Notes: a model not told the origin generated them from the letters alone. DNA of 64,000 nucleotides from Lentisphaeria bacterium UBA4640 (GCA_002405835.1 DHMO01000070.1:29609-93608); one strand, 5' to 3'; positions 48,691 through 57,279 are shown, counted from the first letter of the stretch. A program made the numbers and translations.

Positions 48691-50562
48691 ATGAACAGAA
48701 AACTCAAACGCATTCTTCTCGGCGCAGTCTGCACAGCCGCAGGCGCAGCCGCTGCAAGCGAACTGCCTACCGGAAATCTGAACCCGGCATACTTCCCCTC
48801 CAACGTCCAGGCTCAGCTCCAGGTCGGAATCGGAACCGATACCGACGCGGTCCACTTCGTCCGCGACACATCCGACTCCAAGATCATCACCAAGACCTAC
48901 GTTCTCAAGAACGCCGATCCCGCCGAGATCCGCCCCTATCTCCGCAACATGGTTCAGACCGTGCGCACAAATCCGGGTCTCTTCAACGGCGTCGCGGCAA
49001 AGGTCGCAAATCACACGGAGCTCAGCACGCCGCTCGCGATGTCCGCCTACTACGACCAGTACCTCAAAGCCCCCACAGGCGTTGAAACAATGGTCCTCAT
49101 GGACGGAACCGGACTGCTGATCGTCTCCGCCGAAGAGTACCGCTTCAAAGACGGTCCCGACGGCATGGGCATTGACTCCATCGTCGCAAAACTCGATGCA
49201 AAGGGAATCAAGAACTCCTCCGGTCAGCCCAAGTTCCTCTACTTCCCGAAGAACCGCCCCGCTTCCGAACTCCTCAACATGATCGAAGCGGTCGGAGCAA
49301 ACATGTCCGACGACACCACCGAGCTCATCGGCGGCAAAGACAAAGTCCGCGAAGATAAAGACCTCAACGCGCTCTTCTTCAACACCGCGCTCTATTCGAA
49401 AAAGAACATCGAAGAGATGCTGAAGCTCTACGACGTTCCGCACCCGCAGGTCCGCATCCGCTACACCGTCTATGAACTCATGGCGGAGAATGACGGCAAG
49501 ATCGGCGCAGACTTCCAGGCATGGAAGAACAATGAAGGCGCAAACTTCTTCTCCATGGGGGGAACCTACCGCGACAACTGGTCCGCAACCTATGCGGGCG
49601 GCATGGTCAAGGGCGGCAAGCACAACCTCGCCGAATTCATCAACTTCAACCCGAAGTGGAACACGCGCTACCTCGACTTCCTCGTCTCCAAGAACAAAGC
49701 GAAAATCGCCATGAGCGGTGAAGTCCGCGCAAGAAACAACCAGGCGACCGTCATGAACCGCTCCACCGGCGTCTTCATCGTCAATGCAAAAGAAGATACC
49801 GGCGCGGCAACCACGATCAGCTCTGGATACGTCAAGGATCAGGGCTCGCTCGACATCACCAGCGCCGGCGGACACAAAGTCACCGCAAACGGCCCCTTCT
49901 CCGTCGTCAAGATTCAGACACCCTCCACGGTCTGCTACGACCTCCAGGGTGTGAACGGAACCACCTTCACCATCGCCGGACGCAGCGAAGCGGTCAAGAC
50001 CGTTGAAGCCGCCCGCATCAAAGATGATTCCTCCATCAAATTTTATCTGAATGCACCCGCGGACGGCGGACGCGGTCCGGAAATCACCACGAAGCCGGCA
50101 AACGGATTCGCCTTCAACATGACCGTCACCCCCTCCGTCACGGAAAAGGCGACAACGCTCAAAATCGGCGTCACAGCGACCTCGCTTCTCGGCTACGCTT
50201 CCAGCGGCGCCCCGCGTCTCGCAACCAGCGTTTCGGAAAACGACGTCATGATCGGCAACGCCACCGGAAACCGCTTCGTGATCGGCGGAATTCAGAAGAG
50301 CGAAGTTGTCCGCAGCTCCACCGGCATCCCGCTTCTGAAGGATATCCCGGTTCTCGGATGGCTCTTCTCCAGCGAGGGCGAATCCACAAAGAATTCGCAG
50401 CTTGTGATCGTCGCGGAATGCGACCTCGTCACCCCCGCGACGGCAATCCCCGCAGGACTCCAGGGCGACATCACCGACATCAAAGATGCCGTCTCCAAGA
50501 ACACCACAGGTGAATTCAACTCCTACGGATTCCGCCAGTTCGGACTTGACCCCGAACGCTGA
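48691..50562 (+). CDS. Secretin-like (type II/III secretion) protein 2
   Basis: 623 residues with a short signal peptide (to about Ala 22). It shares with its neighbour the opening module ITKTYVLKNADPAEIRPYLRNM and an alpha/beta module ending in KNIEEMLKLYDVPHPQVRIRYTVYELM (split here), and it carries GIPLLKDIPVLGWLF near 544-558, a near-perfect secretin signature, followed by LVIVAECDLVTP. The two genes are 21 nt apart with AAAGG before the ATG, so they probably arose by duplication and may form a mixed outer-membrane ring. A terminator follows. Confidence 0.85.
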   Translation: MNRKLKRILLGAVCTAAGAAAASELPTGNLNPAYFPSNVQAQLQVGIGTDTDAVHFVRDTSDSKIITKTYVLKNADPAEIRPYLRNMVQTVRTNPGLFNGVAAKVANHTELSTPLAMSAYYDQYLKAPTGVETMVLMDGTGLLIVSAEEYRFKDGPDGMGIDSIVAKLDAKGIKNSSGQPKFLYFPKNRPASELLNMIEAVGANMSDDTTELIGGKDKVREDKDLNALFFNTALYSKKNIEEMLKLYDVPHPQVRIRYTVYELMAENDGKIGADFQAWKNNEGANFFSMGGTYRDNWSATYAGGMVKGGKHNLAEFINFNPKWNTRYLDFLVSKNKAKIAMSGEVRARNNQATVMNRSTGVFIVNAKEDTGAATTISSGYVKDQGSLDITSAGGHKVTANGPFSVVKIQTPSTVCYDLQGVNGTTFTIAGRSEAVKTVEAARIKDDSSIKFYLNAPADGGRGPEITTKPANGFAFNMTVTPSVTEKATTLKIGVTATSLLGYASSGAPRLATSVSENDVMIGNATGNRFVIGGIQKSEVVRSSTGIPLLKDIPVLGWLFSSEGESTKNSQLVIVAECDLVTPATAIPAGLQGDITDIKDAVSKNTTGEFNSYGFRQFGLDPER

Positions 50563-50586
50563 TCCGGAAAACAGAAACCTCACTTG

Positions 50587-50621
50587 ATCCCGTCCGTCAG
50601 AAATGGCGGACGGGATTTTTC
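50587..50621 (+). terminator. Intrinsic terminator of the secretin-like pair
   Basis: ATCCCGTCCG and CGGACGGGAT form a perfect 10 bp stem with a 10 nt loop, followed by TTTTT. Confidence 0.92.
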
Positions 50622-50634
50622 ATTGCAGAAAAAA

Positions 50635-51360
50635 TTATAACCGGACTTCCGCCTGGAAATGCGGAACAGAATCCACACTCTCTTCAATATACCAGACGCC
50701 ATCCGTCTCGCCTCCCGAAACGGTCAGAACCGATTCCGGCGCGGTTCCCATCAGGAAGTTCGCCTGAATCTCCGAAACCACCGGAGCCGCTCCAAGACGC
50801 ACACTGAGCCAGTCGAACAGACGCGCAATGTAGCGGGCATTGTTCATATGACGGTTCACATCAATCTGCGATTCAGTCACCGTCAGCGGCAGAGGGTCTG
50901 AGCACTCCCGGCGCGGCAGCTTCGGCAGATCGGAGAAAACCCGTTCGCGTCCGCTGTTGTCCGGCAGAGGAATCGGCAGAGACTCCAATACGCGGAGCGG
51001 ACGCATCCGCGCCCGGTCAAGCAGAAGCCAGAAGCTGGAACCCGCGGCGATCTGTTCGTCTCCAATGGTCAGAATGAATTCGCGTGTGGCGAACAGCTTG
51101 TCCACTCCGGAGGGCCATGTGGTCACAGTGATCCGTTCGCCGATTCCCGGCGTGCGCAAAATGCGCAGACGCAACCGCGAAAGCACCCACATCATGCCGT
51201 GTTTTTCGAGATCGGCAAGCCCGCATCCGAGATTCGTCGCATGATTTGCGGCGGCCTCCTGCATATAATCGAAAAAGGTGTCTATGCGCAGTTTTCCTTC
51301 GCGGGCAACTTCGGTATGACGCACGGTAAAATCTTCATTCCAGACAGGCAGAGCGTTCAT
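50635..51360 (-). CDS. Acyl-ACP thioesterase (FatA/FatB-like)
   Basis: 241 residues with two hot-dog domains. The first has DYMQEAAANHATNLGCG near 31-47 and MMWVLSRLRLRI near 56, the second QIDVNRHMNNARYIARLFDWL near 164-184, where the NRHMNN-type motif carries the catalytic Asn/His of acyl-ACP thioesterases. It would release fatty acids from acyl carrier protein. The start overlaps the folB stop as ATGA. Confidence 0.92.
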   Translation of the reverse strand: MNALPVWNEDFTVRHTEVAREGKLRIDTFFDYMQEAAANHATNLGCGLADLEKHGMMWVLSRLRLRILRTPGIGERITVTTWPSGVDKLFATREFILTIGDEQIAAGSSFWLLLDRARMRPLRVLESLPIPLPDNSGRERVFSDLPKLPRRECSDPLPLTVTESQIDVNRHMNNARYIARLFDWLSVRLGAAPVVSEIQANFLMGTAPESVLTVSGGETDGVWYIEESVDSVPHFQAEVRL

Positions 51361-51713
51361 TTCCGGCTCCTTTCGATTTCGATTTCGATTGCCTCCGCGC
51401 GGACAGCCGCCGCCGGCTTTGTTATCCGGATCCGCACAGTCTGAATCCGTTCATCCATGTTGAAACAGTTCTGAACAACGCCCTCCCCGAGCGCCTCCAG
51501 AAGCTGAAAATGCGACGCCGAAACGAATTCGATAATCCGCCGTTCCACTGCGCTGTAATCGACCGCATCGAACAGATTGTCGGTCTCCCCCGCCTTCCGC
51601 ATATCATATTCAAGTTCGATATTGAACACGACATTCTGCGGAAACTTCTGTTCATACTCCAACGTTCCGATGATAATCGGAAGACGAAGATTTTTTATTC
51701 TGATTTTATCCAT
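51357..51713 (-). CDS. folB: Dihydroneopterin aldolase FolB
   Basis: 118 residues, the normal length for this folate-pathway enzyme. IRIKNLRLPIIIGTLEYEQKFPQ near 3-25 (the family usually reads G..xxER), FDAVDYSAVERRIIEFV near 47-63, and the Glu-containing QLLEALGEGVVQNCF near 69-83 are typical, with KPAAAVRAEAIEIEIER at the end. ATG 51713 has AAGGAG 5 nt upstream; a GTG lies 6 nt earlier. The upstream region is the hairpin-repeat array, so its promoter is unclear or lies beyond the repeat. Confidence 0.9.
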   Translation of the reverse strand: MDKIRIKNLRLPIIIGTLEYEQKFPQNVVFNIELEYDMRKAGETDNLFDAVDYSAVERRIIEFVSASHFQLLEALGEGVVQNCFNMDERIQTVRIRITKPAAAVRAEAIEIEIERSRK

Positions 51714-51729
51714 AATCACTCCTTAGTTT

Positions 51730-52038
51730 AGTGTCGCGCTCTTCGAGCGCTCGAAAGCGCCGGGAGCTTCGCTCCGCTGATGCTGACGCATACTATTTCC
51801 AAAGCGCGCCTCCGGCGCTTACACGCTGACGCACAATTTTTTGCTTTAATTGCCATACCATTCCGCATAACAAATCTCCTCATCTCTATCCTCATGCGGC
51901 GGAAGCCGCTCAACAGAGCGAAGCTCTCGGCCCTTGCCGAGGCGGCTGCGCCGCCGACACTTTCGAGGAGCGTCAGCGACGACACTTGCCGAGCCCCGTC
52001 AGGGGCGACACTTTCGAGCGCTCGGAGAGCGCGACACT
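51730..52038. repeat. Hairpin-repeat array with 28 bp terminal inverted repeats
   Basis: The ends, 51730-51757 and 52011-52038, are inverted copies matching at 27 of 28 positions; each is itself a palindrome (CGCTC-TTC-GAGCG or CGCTC-TCC-GAGCG). From the right end inward on the minus strand, units of about 25-27 nt repeat: GTGTCG, a GC-rich hairpin that differs in each unit (GCCGC/GCGGC, CCCC/GGGG and others), then CTCGAAA or CTCGGCAA. An AT-rich core of about 100 nt (51790-51895) lies in the middle. No transposase or target-site duplication is seen. It supplies the last 21 codons of the receiver gene. Confidence 0.75.
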
Positions 52039-52416
52039 CAACAGACCGTCCAGCTGTTCAAACCGGATATCCTTGTCGAGAATCGCGTCCGCTTTGATCC
52101 ATTCGCGGAAATCCGGCTCGGACAGATCAAAATGCAAGCCGGTGCGGAAGGATACTCCGGAAATGATGATGGCACGCATCGAAGGATAGCGCGGACGCAG
52201 ATGGTGCAGCAGGACAAAACCGCTGTCCGGATGCTCCAGCATAATCTCGCAAATCAGGAGATCGGGGGGAATCGCCAGCGCGGCCTCCTCCGCCTCACGC
52301 GCAGTCGATACCGTTGCGACCGTAAAGCCGAGCGACGCCAAGTGCTCTTTCAGCGAAGAGGAAAAACGTAAATCGGGGTCCGCTATCAACGCATGACAAC
52401 CTGTATAAACACTCAT
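51973..52416 (-). CDS. Single-domain receiver protein lacking the phospho-acceptor Asp
   Basis: 147 residues. Residues 1-125 form a response-regulator receiver fold: ALIADPDLRFSSSLKEHL with the acidic pocket, LLICEIMLEHPDSG near 53-66 where the usual acceptor Asp is Glu, IIISGVSF near 84 with the conserved Ser/Thr, and a Lys in LDKDI near 114. A Glu at the acceptor site may mimic the phosphorylated state. No output domain is present. Residues 127-147 (SVALSERSKVSPLTGLG and on) are encoded entirely by the repeat array, joined exactly at a codon boundary. It lies 11 nt after hydA, so it belongs to the hydrogenase operon. Confidence 0.82.
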   Translation of the reverse strand: MSVYTGCHALIADPDLRFSSSLKEHLASLGFTVATVSTAREAEEAALAIPPDLLICEIMLEHPDSGFVLLHHLRPRYPSMRAIIISGVSFRTGLHFDLSEPDFREWIKADAILDKDIRFEQLDGLLSVALSERSKVSPLTGLGKCRR

Positions 52417-52427
52417 CGCGACTCCTT

Positions 52428-54137
52428 TCAGATAATCACATCACGCGGAGCATAGACCGTATGGAACAGTTCCGCAGACTCCGGCGCGGATACCGTCTCA
52501 AGCAGCGCGCGGACATCCGGATTGGAATGCGCAGTGCGCAGATGCTCGCTCTGGTCAATGGAGTAGAGAGCCTGCATCCGTGCCTTGATTTTCTCCGGAG
52601 TAGCTCCAAAAGGCTGTCCGCCGCCCGCAATGCAGCCGCCCGGACACGCATGGATCTCCAGCAGTTTCACATCCCGCATCACACCCGAACGGATCAGGTC
52701 AAGAACCCGGCGGGCCGTGCCGAGTCCGCTCACCACAACCACGCCGATCTCCGCATCGCCGACGCGAATCGTCGTCTCTTTGAGAGGATCAAGACCGCGG
52801 ACAGATTCAATTTTCATGGATTTCAGTTCGCGTCCTGAAAGCAGGCGGTGTGTTGTGCGGAGAATCGCCTCCGCCGTTCCGCCCGAAACATCCGCCAGTT
52901 TGCCCGCCGTGCTGCGCACCGCAAACGGAATGTCCGCAGGTTCAGGAATAAGAGAATTGAAATCGATTCCGTAAAGACGGATCAGGCGCAGAAGCTCGCG
53001 TGAAGTCAAAACTGCATCCAGCGCCGCTTCGCCACCGGGAACCGCATGTGCGGCCTCGGATTTCCGCGCGGTGCAGGGCGCGGACGCAACACTGAAAATA
53101 CGGTCGGGCGGAATCCCTTCCGCTTCCGCAAAACGCGTGCGGATCAGCGATGCAAGAATGCTCTGGGCGCTCCGCACCGTCGAAAGATTCGGAATGAAGT
53201 CCGGATAAAATTCCTCAATAAACGGAACCGCGGAAGAACACGCGACAATCAGCGGAAGATTTGTCTCCGATTTCAACCGCTCCACAAGCTCTTTTGACCG
53301 CTCCTGAATCGCGATATCCGTCGCGAACGCGCTGTTGAACACCTTGCGGAAACCGATTCTGCGCAGCGCGGCATTCAAGAGTCCAGGGACGTCCATTCCC
53401 GGCTTCAGCCCGAACTCCTCCGCTACCGCAAGAACAACTGCGGGAGAATGCTGGATCACCACGCATTTTTCCGGATCGCCCACCGCCGCAGTCACACTGT
53501 CCAGCGACGAGTGCTCCACCAGAGCGCCCGTCGGACAGACCAGCGTGCACTGTCCGCAGCCGACGCAGCTCGAAACATTCATGCTCTGATGAAATACGGG
53601 CGCGACAACCGTCCGCCCCGCGCGTCCGACAAAGCCGATGGCGCAAACTTTCTGAACCTCTTCGCAAACCCGCACGCATTTGCCGCAGAGAATGCATTTG
53701 GAGGCGTCGCGGACAACGGAAGCGCCGGTCAGGTCGCGCAGTTTCTCCCGGAAACGTTTGCCCGGAGCACGCTCACGGACTCCGTATTCCTCCGCGAGTT
53801 TGCGCAGACGGCAGTCGCGGCTTTTCTGACAGTAAAGGCAATCATCCGGATGATTCGAAAGAAGAAGCTCCAGCAGAGTTCTGCGGGCATTGATGACTTT
53901 CCGCGAATTCGTGAATATCCGCATTCCCTCCGCGACGGGATAGGAACAGGACGGAACCAGACCGTCGCCCTCCGCCCCTTCGACTTCCACAATGCAGATC
54001 CGGCAGGCGCCCATCGGCGGCAGATCGGGCAGATGACAGAGTGTCGGAACGCGGATGCCTACGCGCGTCAGAGCGGAAAGAATCGTCTCCCCCTCCTCGG
54101 CGTCGATAACCCGGTTGTTGACGGTGATTTCAAACAT
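52428..54137 (-). CDS. hydA: [FeFe]-hydrogenase catalytic-type subunit, divergent H-cluster site
   Basis: 569 residues. In order: a [2Fe-2S] plant-ferredoxin domain (CHLPDLPPMGACRIC), a His/Cys cluster site (HPDDCLYCQKSRDC near 95), two [4Fe-4S] sites (CILCGKCVRVC; CVGCGQCTLVCP), then the H-domain. All four H-cluster Cys are kept in VACSSAV near 296, APCTARKSE near 350 and ACPGGCIAGGGQP near 494. Compared with the usual TSC-C/S-P-x-W and MPCTAKKxE motifs, the proton-relay Cys is Ser, Met is Ala and the following Lys is Arg. With hydB and hydC it would form an NADH-linked, perhaps electron-bifurcating enzyme; the changes raise doubt about normal turnover. Confidence 0.9.
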   Translation of the reverse strand: MFEITVNNRVIDAEEGETILSALTRVGIRVPTLCHLPDLPPMGACRICIVEVEGAEGDGLVPSCSYPVAEGMRIFTNSRKVINARRTLLELLLSNHPDDCLYCQKSRDCRLRKLAEEYGVRERAPGKRFREKLRDLTGASVVRDASKCILCGKCVRVCEEVQKVCAIGFVGRAGRTVVAPVFHQSMNVSSCVGCGQCTLVCPTGALVEHSSLDSVTAAVGDPEKCVVIQHSPAVVLAVAEEFGLKPGMDVPGLLNAALRRIGFRKVFNSAFATDIAIQERSKELVERLKSETNLPLIVACSSAVPFIEEFYPDFIPNLSTVRSAQSILASLIRTRFAEAEGIPPDRIFSVASAPCTARKSEAAHAVPGGEAALDAVLTSRELLRLIRLYGIDFNSLIPEPADIPFAVRSTAGKLADVSGGTAEAILRTTHRLLSGRELKSMKIESVRGLDPLKETTIRVGDAEIGVVVVSGLGTARRVLDLIRSGVMRDVKLLEIHACPGGCIAGGGQPFGATPEKIKARMQALYSIDQSEHLRTAHSNPDVRALLETVSAPESAELFHTVYAPRDVII

Positions 54138-54143
54138 GATTTC

Positions 54144-56102
54144 TCACTCCTCCAGCCGCCGGACGGCATGAAACTTGCAGACTTTCAGGCACGCGCCGCA
54201 GCCCGTGCAGCGGATCTGGTCGATGCGGTGAACGCTTTTCGCCGATCCGACAATCGCCCCGTGCACACAGGCCCGGGCGCAGACCGTGCATCCGCGGCAG
54301 AGCGCGGGGTCGATTTCGCAGCGGATCAGCCCCTTGCAGACTCCTGCGGGACAGCGGCGGTCGTAGATATGCGCTTCGTACTCGTCACGGAACCAGCGCA
54401 GAGTTGAAAGCACCGGATTCGGCGCGGTCCGCCCGAGCCCGCAAAGACTCGTCGAGCGGATCACGTCCGCAAGATTGCGGAGTTTCAGTATCGCTTTGAA
54501 ACGGAGAAGCGCATCGTCTCCATGTTCCGCAGAGCGCGGACGCGTAATCTGTTCCAGAATTTCGCGGAGCTGACGCGTTCCCTCGCGGCAGGGAACGCAT
54601 TTGCCGCAGCTCTCGTTCTGAATGAATTCCATAAAATATTTGGCGACGTCGACCATGCAGGTATCCTCGTCCATTGCGACAAGTCCGCCGGAGCCCATCA
54701 TGGCACCGAACTCGCGGAGCGTTTCGTAATCGACCGGCAAATCCGCATGGGAAGCGGGAATGCAGCCGCCGGACGGACCGCCGATCTGAACCGCTTTGAA
54801 CCGTTTCCGGTTCTGCATTCCACCGCCGATTTCCTCAATGATGGAACGCAGGGAAACACCCATTGCGACTTCCACAATTCCTGTGCGGACCACTTTTCCG
54901 GAAAGAGCGAACACCTTTGTTCCGCGGCTCCGCTTCGTCCCGATTGAAACAAACCAGTCGCGTCCGTTCAGAATCAGTCCCGGAACATTGGCGATTGTTT
55001 CAACGTTGTTGATGACCGTCGGTTTTCCGAAAAGCCCTTTTTCCGTCGGGAACGGCGGACGCGGCCCCGGCATCCCGCGCTTGCCCTCAATGCTCCGGAT
55101 CAGCGCGGTTTCCTCGCCGCAGACGAATGCGCCCGCACCTTTGCGAATGACGATTTTCAGATCAAAGCCGCTGTCCAGAATATTTTCTCCGAGCAGACCG
55201 TATACCCGCGCCTGCTCAATCGCGTTTTCCAAGCGCCGGATTGCGAGCGGATACTCCGCCCGGATGTAGATGACGGCGCGTCCGGCTCCGATCGCATAGG
55301 ATGCGATTGCAAGTCCCTCTATCAGACGGTGCGGATCGCCTTCGATGAGCGCACGGTCCATGAACGCCCCGGGATCGCCCTCGTCCGCATTGCAGATCAT
55401 ATATTTCTGGTCGCTGGCGGAATTCAGGGCGAGCTTCCACTTGGTTCCGGTCGGGAAACCGCCGCCTCCGCGTCCGCGCAGCCCGCTCAGCTCCACCTCT
55501 TCGCAGATTTCGGACGGCGTCATGGTGTGGAGCGACTTGGCGAACGCGCGGTATCCGCCGCCGGCCAGATATTCTTCAATTGAGCCTGGATCGACAATGC
55601 CGCAGTTCTGAAGCACGCGGAAAGTCTGCCCGCGGAAAAACGGATGTTCCTTCAGCAGCGGAATTCCCGGTGCGGCGGACTGCCCCTCAAGCACGATCTG
55701 TCCGAGCAATCCCTCCTCCGGCACACGCTTTTCAAGAAGGAGCGCGGAAAGAAGCGGCTCCACCTTCTCTTTTGTCACAAACGAATAGACCAGACGGGTG
55801 AAGCGGGGAAGCTGAACCATCACGATCGGTTCCGCCGAACAGAGCCCGAGGCAGCCGGTTTCAATGACTTCCGCCTCGACATCGTGCCACTTCAGGAATT
55901 CGCGCACCGCGGCAAGCGTGTGTCCGGCTCCCGCTCCCTGCCCGCAAGTCGCAGTCCCGACGAATACAGCCGGACGCTGCGGGTTCCGGCGGAGCAGAAG
56001 CGAACCGAGCTCTTTTGCCCGTCCGGAAATCTCCTGCTTGATGCCGTCGTAGGTCAGCATGGAAAGGAGAATCGACTTGACGTCCTGAGGATATGCAGTC
56101 AT
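54144..56102 (-). CDS. hydB: NADH-binding hydrogenase subunit HydB (NuoF-like)
   Basis: Flavoprotein subunit of 652 residues. An N-terminal thioredoxin-like [2Fe-2S] domain has the Cys set ATCGQGAGA near 52 and TGCLGLCSAEP near 82. The NuoF core has LRGRGGGGFPTGTKW near 204 (FMN/NADH site), NADEGDPGAFMDR near 240 and CGEETALIRSIEGKRG near 323, then ESCGKCVPCREGT near 496 for a [4Fe-4S] cluster. Two C-terminal ferredoxin clusters follow (CRGCTVCARAC; CTGCGACLKVC). This is the layout of NADH-dependent [FeFe]-hydrogenases. It overlaps hydC as ATGA and precedes hydA by 6 nt. Confidence 0.95.
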   Translation of the reverse strand: MTAYPQDVKSILLSMLTYDGIKQEISGRAKELGSLLLRRNPQRPAVFVGTATCGQGAGAGHTLAAVREFLKWHDVEAEVIETGCLGLCSAEPIVMVQLPRFTRLVYSFVTKEKVEPLLSALLLEKRVPEEGLLGQIVLEGQSAAPGIPLLKEHPFFRGQTFRVLQNCGIVDPGSIEEYLAGGGYRAFAKSLHTMTPSEICEEVELSGLRGRGGGGFPTGTKWKLALNSASDQKYMICNADEGDPGAFMDRALIEGDPHRLIEGLAIASYAIGAGRAVIYIRAEYPLAIRRLENAIEQARVYGLLGENILDSGFDLKIVIRKGAGAFVCGEETALIRSIEGKRGMPGPRPPFPTEKGLFGKPTVINNVETIANVPGLILNGRDWFVSIGTKRSRGTKVFALSGKVVRTGIVEVAMGVSLRSIIEEIGGGMQNRKRFKAVQIGGPSGGCIPASHADLPVDYETLREFGAMMGSGGLVAMDEDTCMVDVAKYFMEFIQNESCGKCVPCREGTRQLREILEQITRPRSAEHGDDALLRFKAILKLRNLADVIRSTSLCGLGRTAPNPVLSTLRWFRDEYEAHIYDRRCPAGVCKGLIRCEIDPALCRGCTVCARACVHGAIVGSAKSVHRIDQIRCTGCGACLKVCKFHAVRRLEE

Positions 56103-56578
56103 GCCTCCCTCCCCTCACGGTCGCGGATTGCGGAAATGATATCGCGGATTTTATCTTCGTTCACACAGGCGTGAATCTCTCCGTTGATGCTCATGACGGG
56201 CGCAAGCCCGCATGCGCCGAGGCAGGGAGAAACCTCCAGACTGAACAGCCCGTCCGCCGTCGTTTCGCCCGGATGAATCTGGAGATGCCGCTCCAGAAAT
56301 TCGAGTGCGGCGGCAGAACCTTTGACGTGACACGCCGTTCCCCGGCAGAGCATGATGTGGTATTTTCCCGTGTTTTCAAACCGGAATTGATTGTAGAATG
56401 TCGCCACGCCGTAAACCTTCCCCGCTGCGAGCCCCAGATGACGGGCAATGGCGACAATTGCGGAGCGGGAGAGCGCCCCCTGCGAATCCTGAACATCCTG
56501 GAGAATTGCAATCAGATTCTCCCGCACTCCGGCGGGATAGCGTTCCAGAATGGCGGCTGTGTTCTGTTCGTTCTGCAT
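56099..56578 (-). CDS. hydC: Hydrogenase [2Fe-2S] subunit HydC (NuoE-like)
   Basis: 159 residues with the thioredoxin-like fold of NuoE. It has VYGVATFYNQFRF near 57-69, the first Cys pair in MLCRGTACHVKGS near 79, and the second in SPCLGACGLAPVM near 122. It passes electrons with HydB. It follows rex by 5 nt and overlaps hydB. Confidence 0.95.
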   Translation of the reverse strand: MQNEQNTAAILERYPAGVRENLIAILQDVQDSQGALSRSAIVAIARHLGLAAGKVYGVATFYNQFRFENTGKYHIMLCRGTACHVKGSAAALEFLERHLQIHPGETTADGLFSLEVSPCLGACGLAPVMSINGEIHACVNEDKIRDIISAIRDREGREA

Positions 56579-56583
56579 TCGTT

Positions 56584-57225
56584 TCAGTCGCGCTGTTTCA
56601 GATGATCGGCGAAATAAGCGAGTTTTTCCAGTGAGCTGGCAATATCAATGCGGTCCGCACAGACCGAGTCCGGCACGCGGAGCGGAACCGGCGCAAAGTT
56701 GAGCACGCCCTTGATTCCGGCGGCGACCATCATATCGGCAACCGCCTGCGCCTGCCCCGCCGGAACCGTGATGATCCCGACGTTGATGTCAAGCTCTTTG
56801 ACTTTCGATTCAAAATCGCGGGTATGATAACAGCGGCAGCCGGAGATGACGCGGTCGACTTTGCTTTCGTCCGTATCGAATGCCGCGACAATGGTCAGCC
56901 CCGGGTGGCGGTAGGTGAAATACGAAAGAATGGCGCGTCCGAGGTTTCCCACTCCGACAAGCGCAATCGAACGGTCTTTCGACCCGTCGAGGATCACGGT
57001 AATGCGGGAGATGAGACTGGCGATATCGTATCCTTTGTGAGGGCTTCCTTCATGCCCGATCGTCATAATGTCGCGCCGCACCTGAGCCGGGGTGTTGTGA
57101 GCCAGTGCGGCGAGCTGGTGTGAAAAAAGTGTTTTCTGTCCTTTGGAAAGCAGATCCGAAAGGAGTCTCTTATACAAAACCATGCGCTCGATCGTCCGGG
57201 CCGGAATATTTTTCGTCAGTTTCAT
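56584..57225 (-). CDS. rex: Redox-sensing transcriptional repressor Rex
   Basis: 213 residues. An N-terminal winged helix (about 8-75, IERMVLYKRLLSDLLSKG, NTPAQVRRDIM) precedes a Rossmann domain with ALVGVGNLGRAILSY near 90-104 that binds NADH. High NADH releases Rex from DNA, so the operon should be switched on when the cell must dispose of reducing power. It is the first gene of the hydrogenase operon, and a Rex-type operator overlaps the expected transcription start, consistent with autoregulation. It has a Lys-rich start but no clear SD beyond AAAGGGAAA. Confidence 0.96.
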   Translation of the reverse strand: MKLTKNIPARTIERMVLYKRLLSDLLSKGQKTLFSHQLAALAHNTPAQVRRDIMTIGHEGSPHKGYDIASLISRITVILDGSKDRSIALVGVGNLGRAILSYFTYRHPGLTIVAAFDTDESKVDRVISGCRCYHTRDFESKVKELDINVGIITVPAGQAQAVADMMVAAGIKGVLNFAPVPLRVPDSVCADRIDIASSLEKLAYFADHLKQRD

Positions 57226-57257
57226 TTTCCCTTTTTACCGTGTTGTGAAAAAGTTCT

Positions 57258-57275
57258 TTGTGAGATTGTTCACAG
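57258..57275. promoter_or_regulatory. Rex operator
   Basis: TTGTGAGATTGTTCACAG matches the Rex palindrome TTGTGAA-N4-TTCACAA at 12 of 14 defined positions. A further half-site TTGTGAAA lies at 57243-57250. It sits at about +1 to +18 of the rex-hyd transcript. Confidence 0.82.
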
Positions 57276-57279
57276 AGAA

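Noticed and set aside
48394..50583. Long open frame antisense to the second secretin-like gene (and similar long antisense frames at 42147-43964, 44023-45780 and 62351-63994)
   Set aside because: They mirror GC-rich coding genes whose codon pattern leaves the complement open; their translations are low in hydrophobic pattern and show no domain motif, while the opposite strand has clear families.
51728..51985. 85-codon minus-strand frame within the hairpin array
   Set aside because: It is made of repeat units and would encode only an Arg/Ala-rich sequence; start signals are no better than chance.
51730..52038. CRISPR array
   Set aside because: Units are about 25 nt without distinct spacers of constant length, the conserved part is very short, and no cas gene is present.
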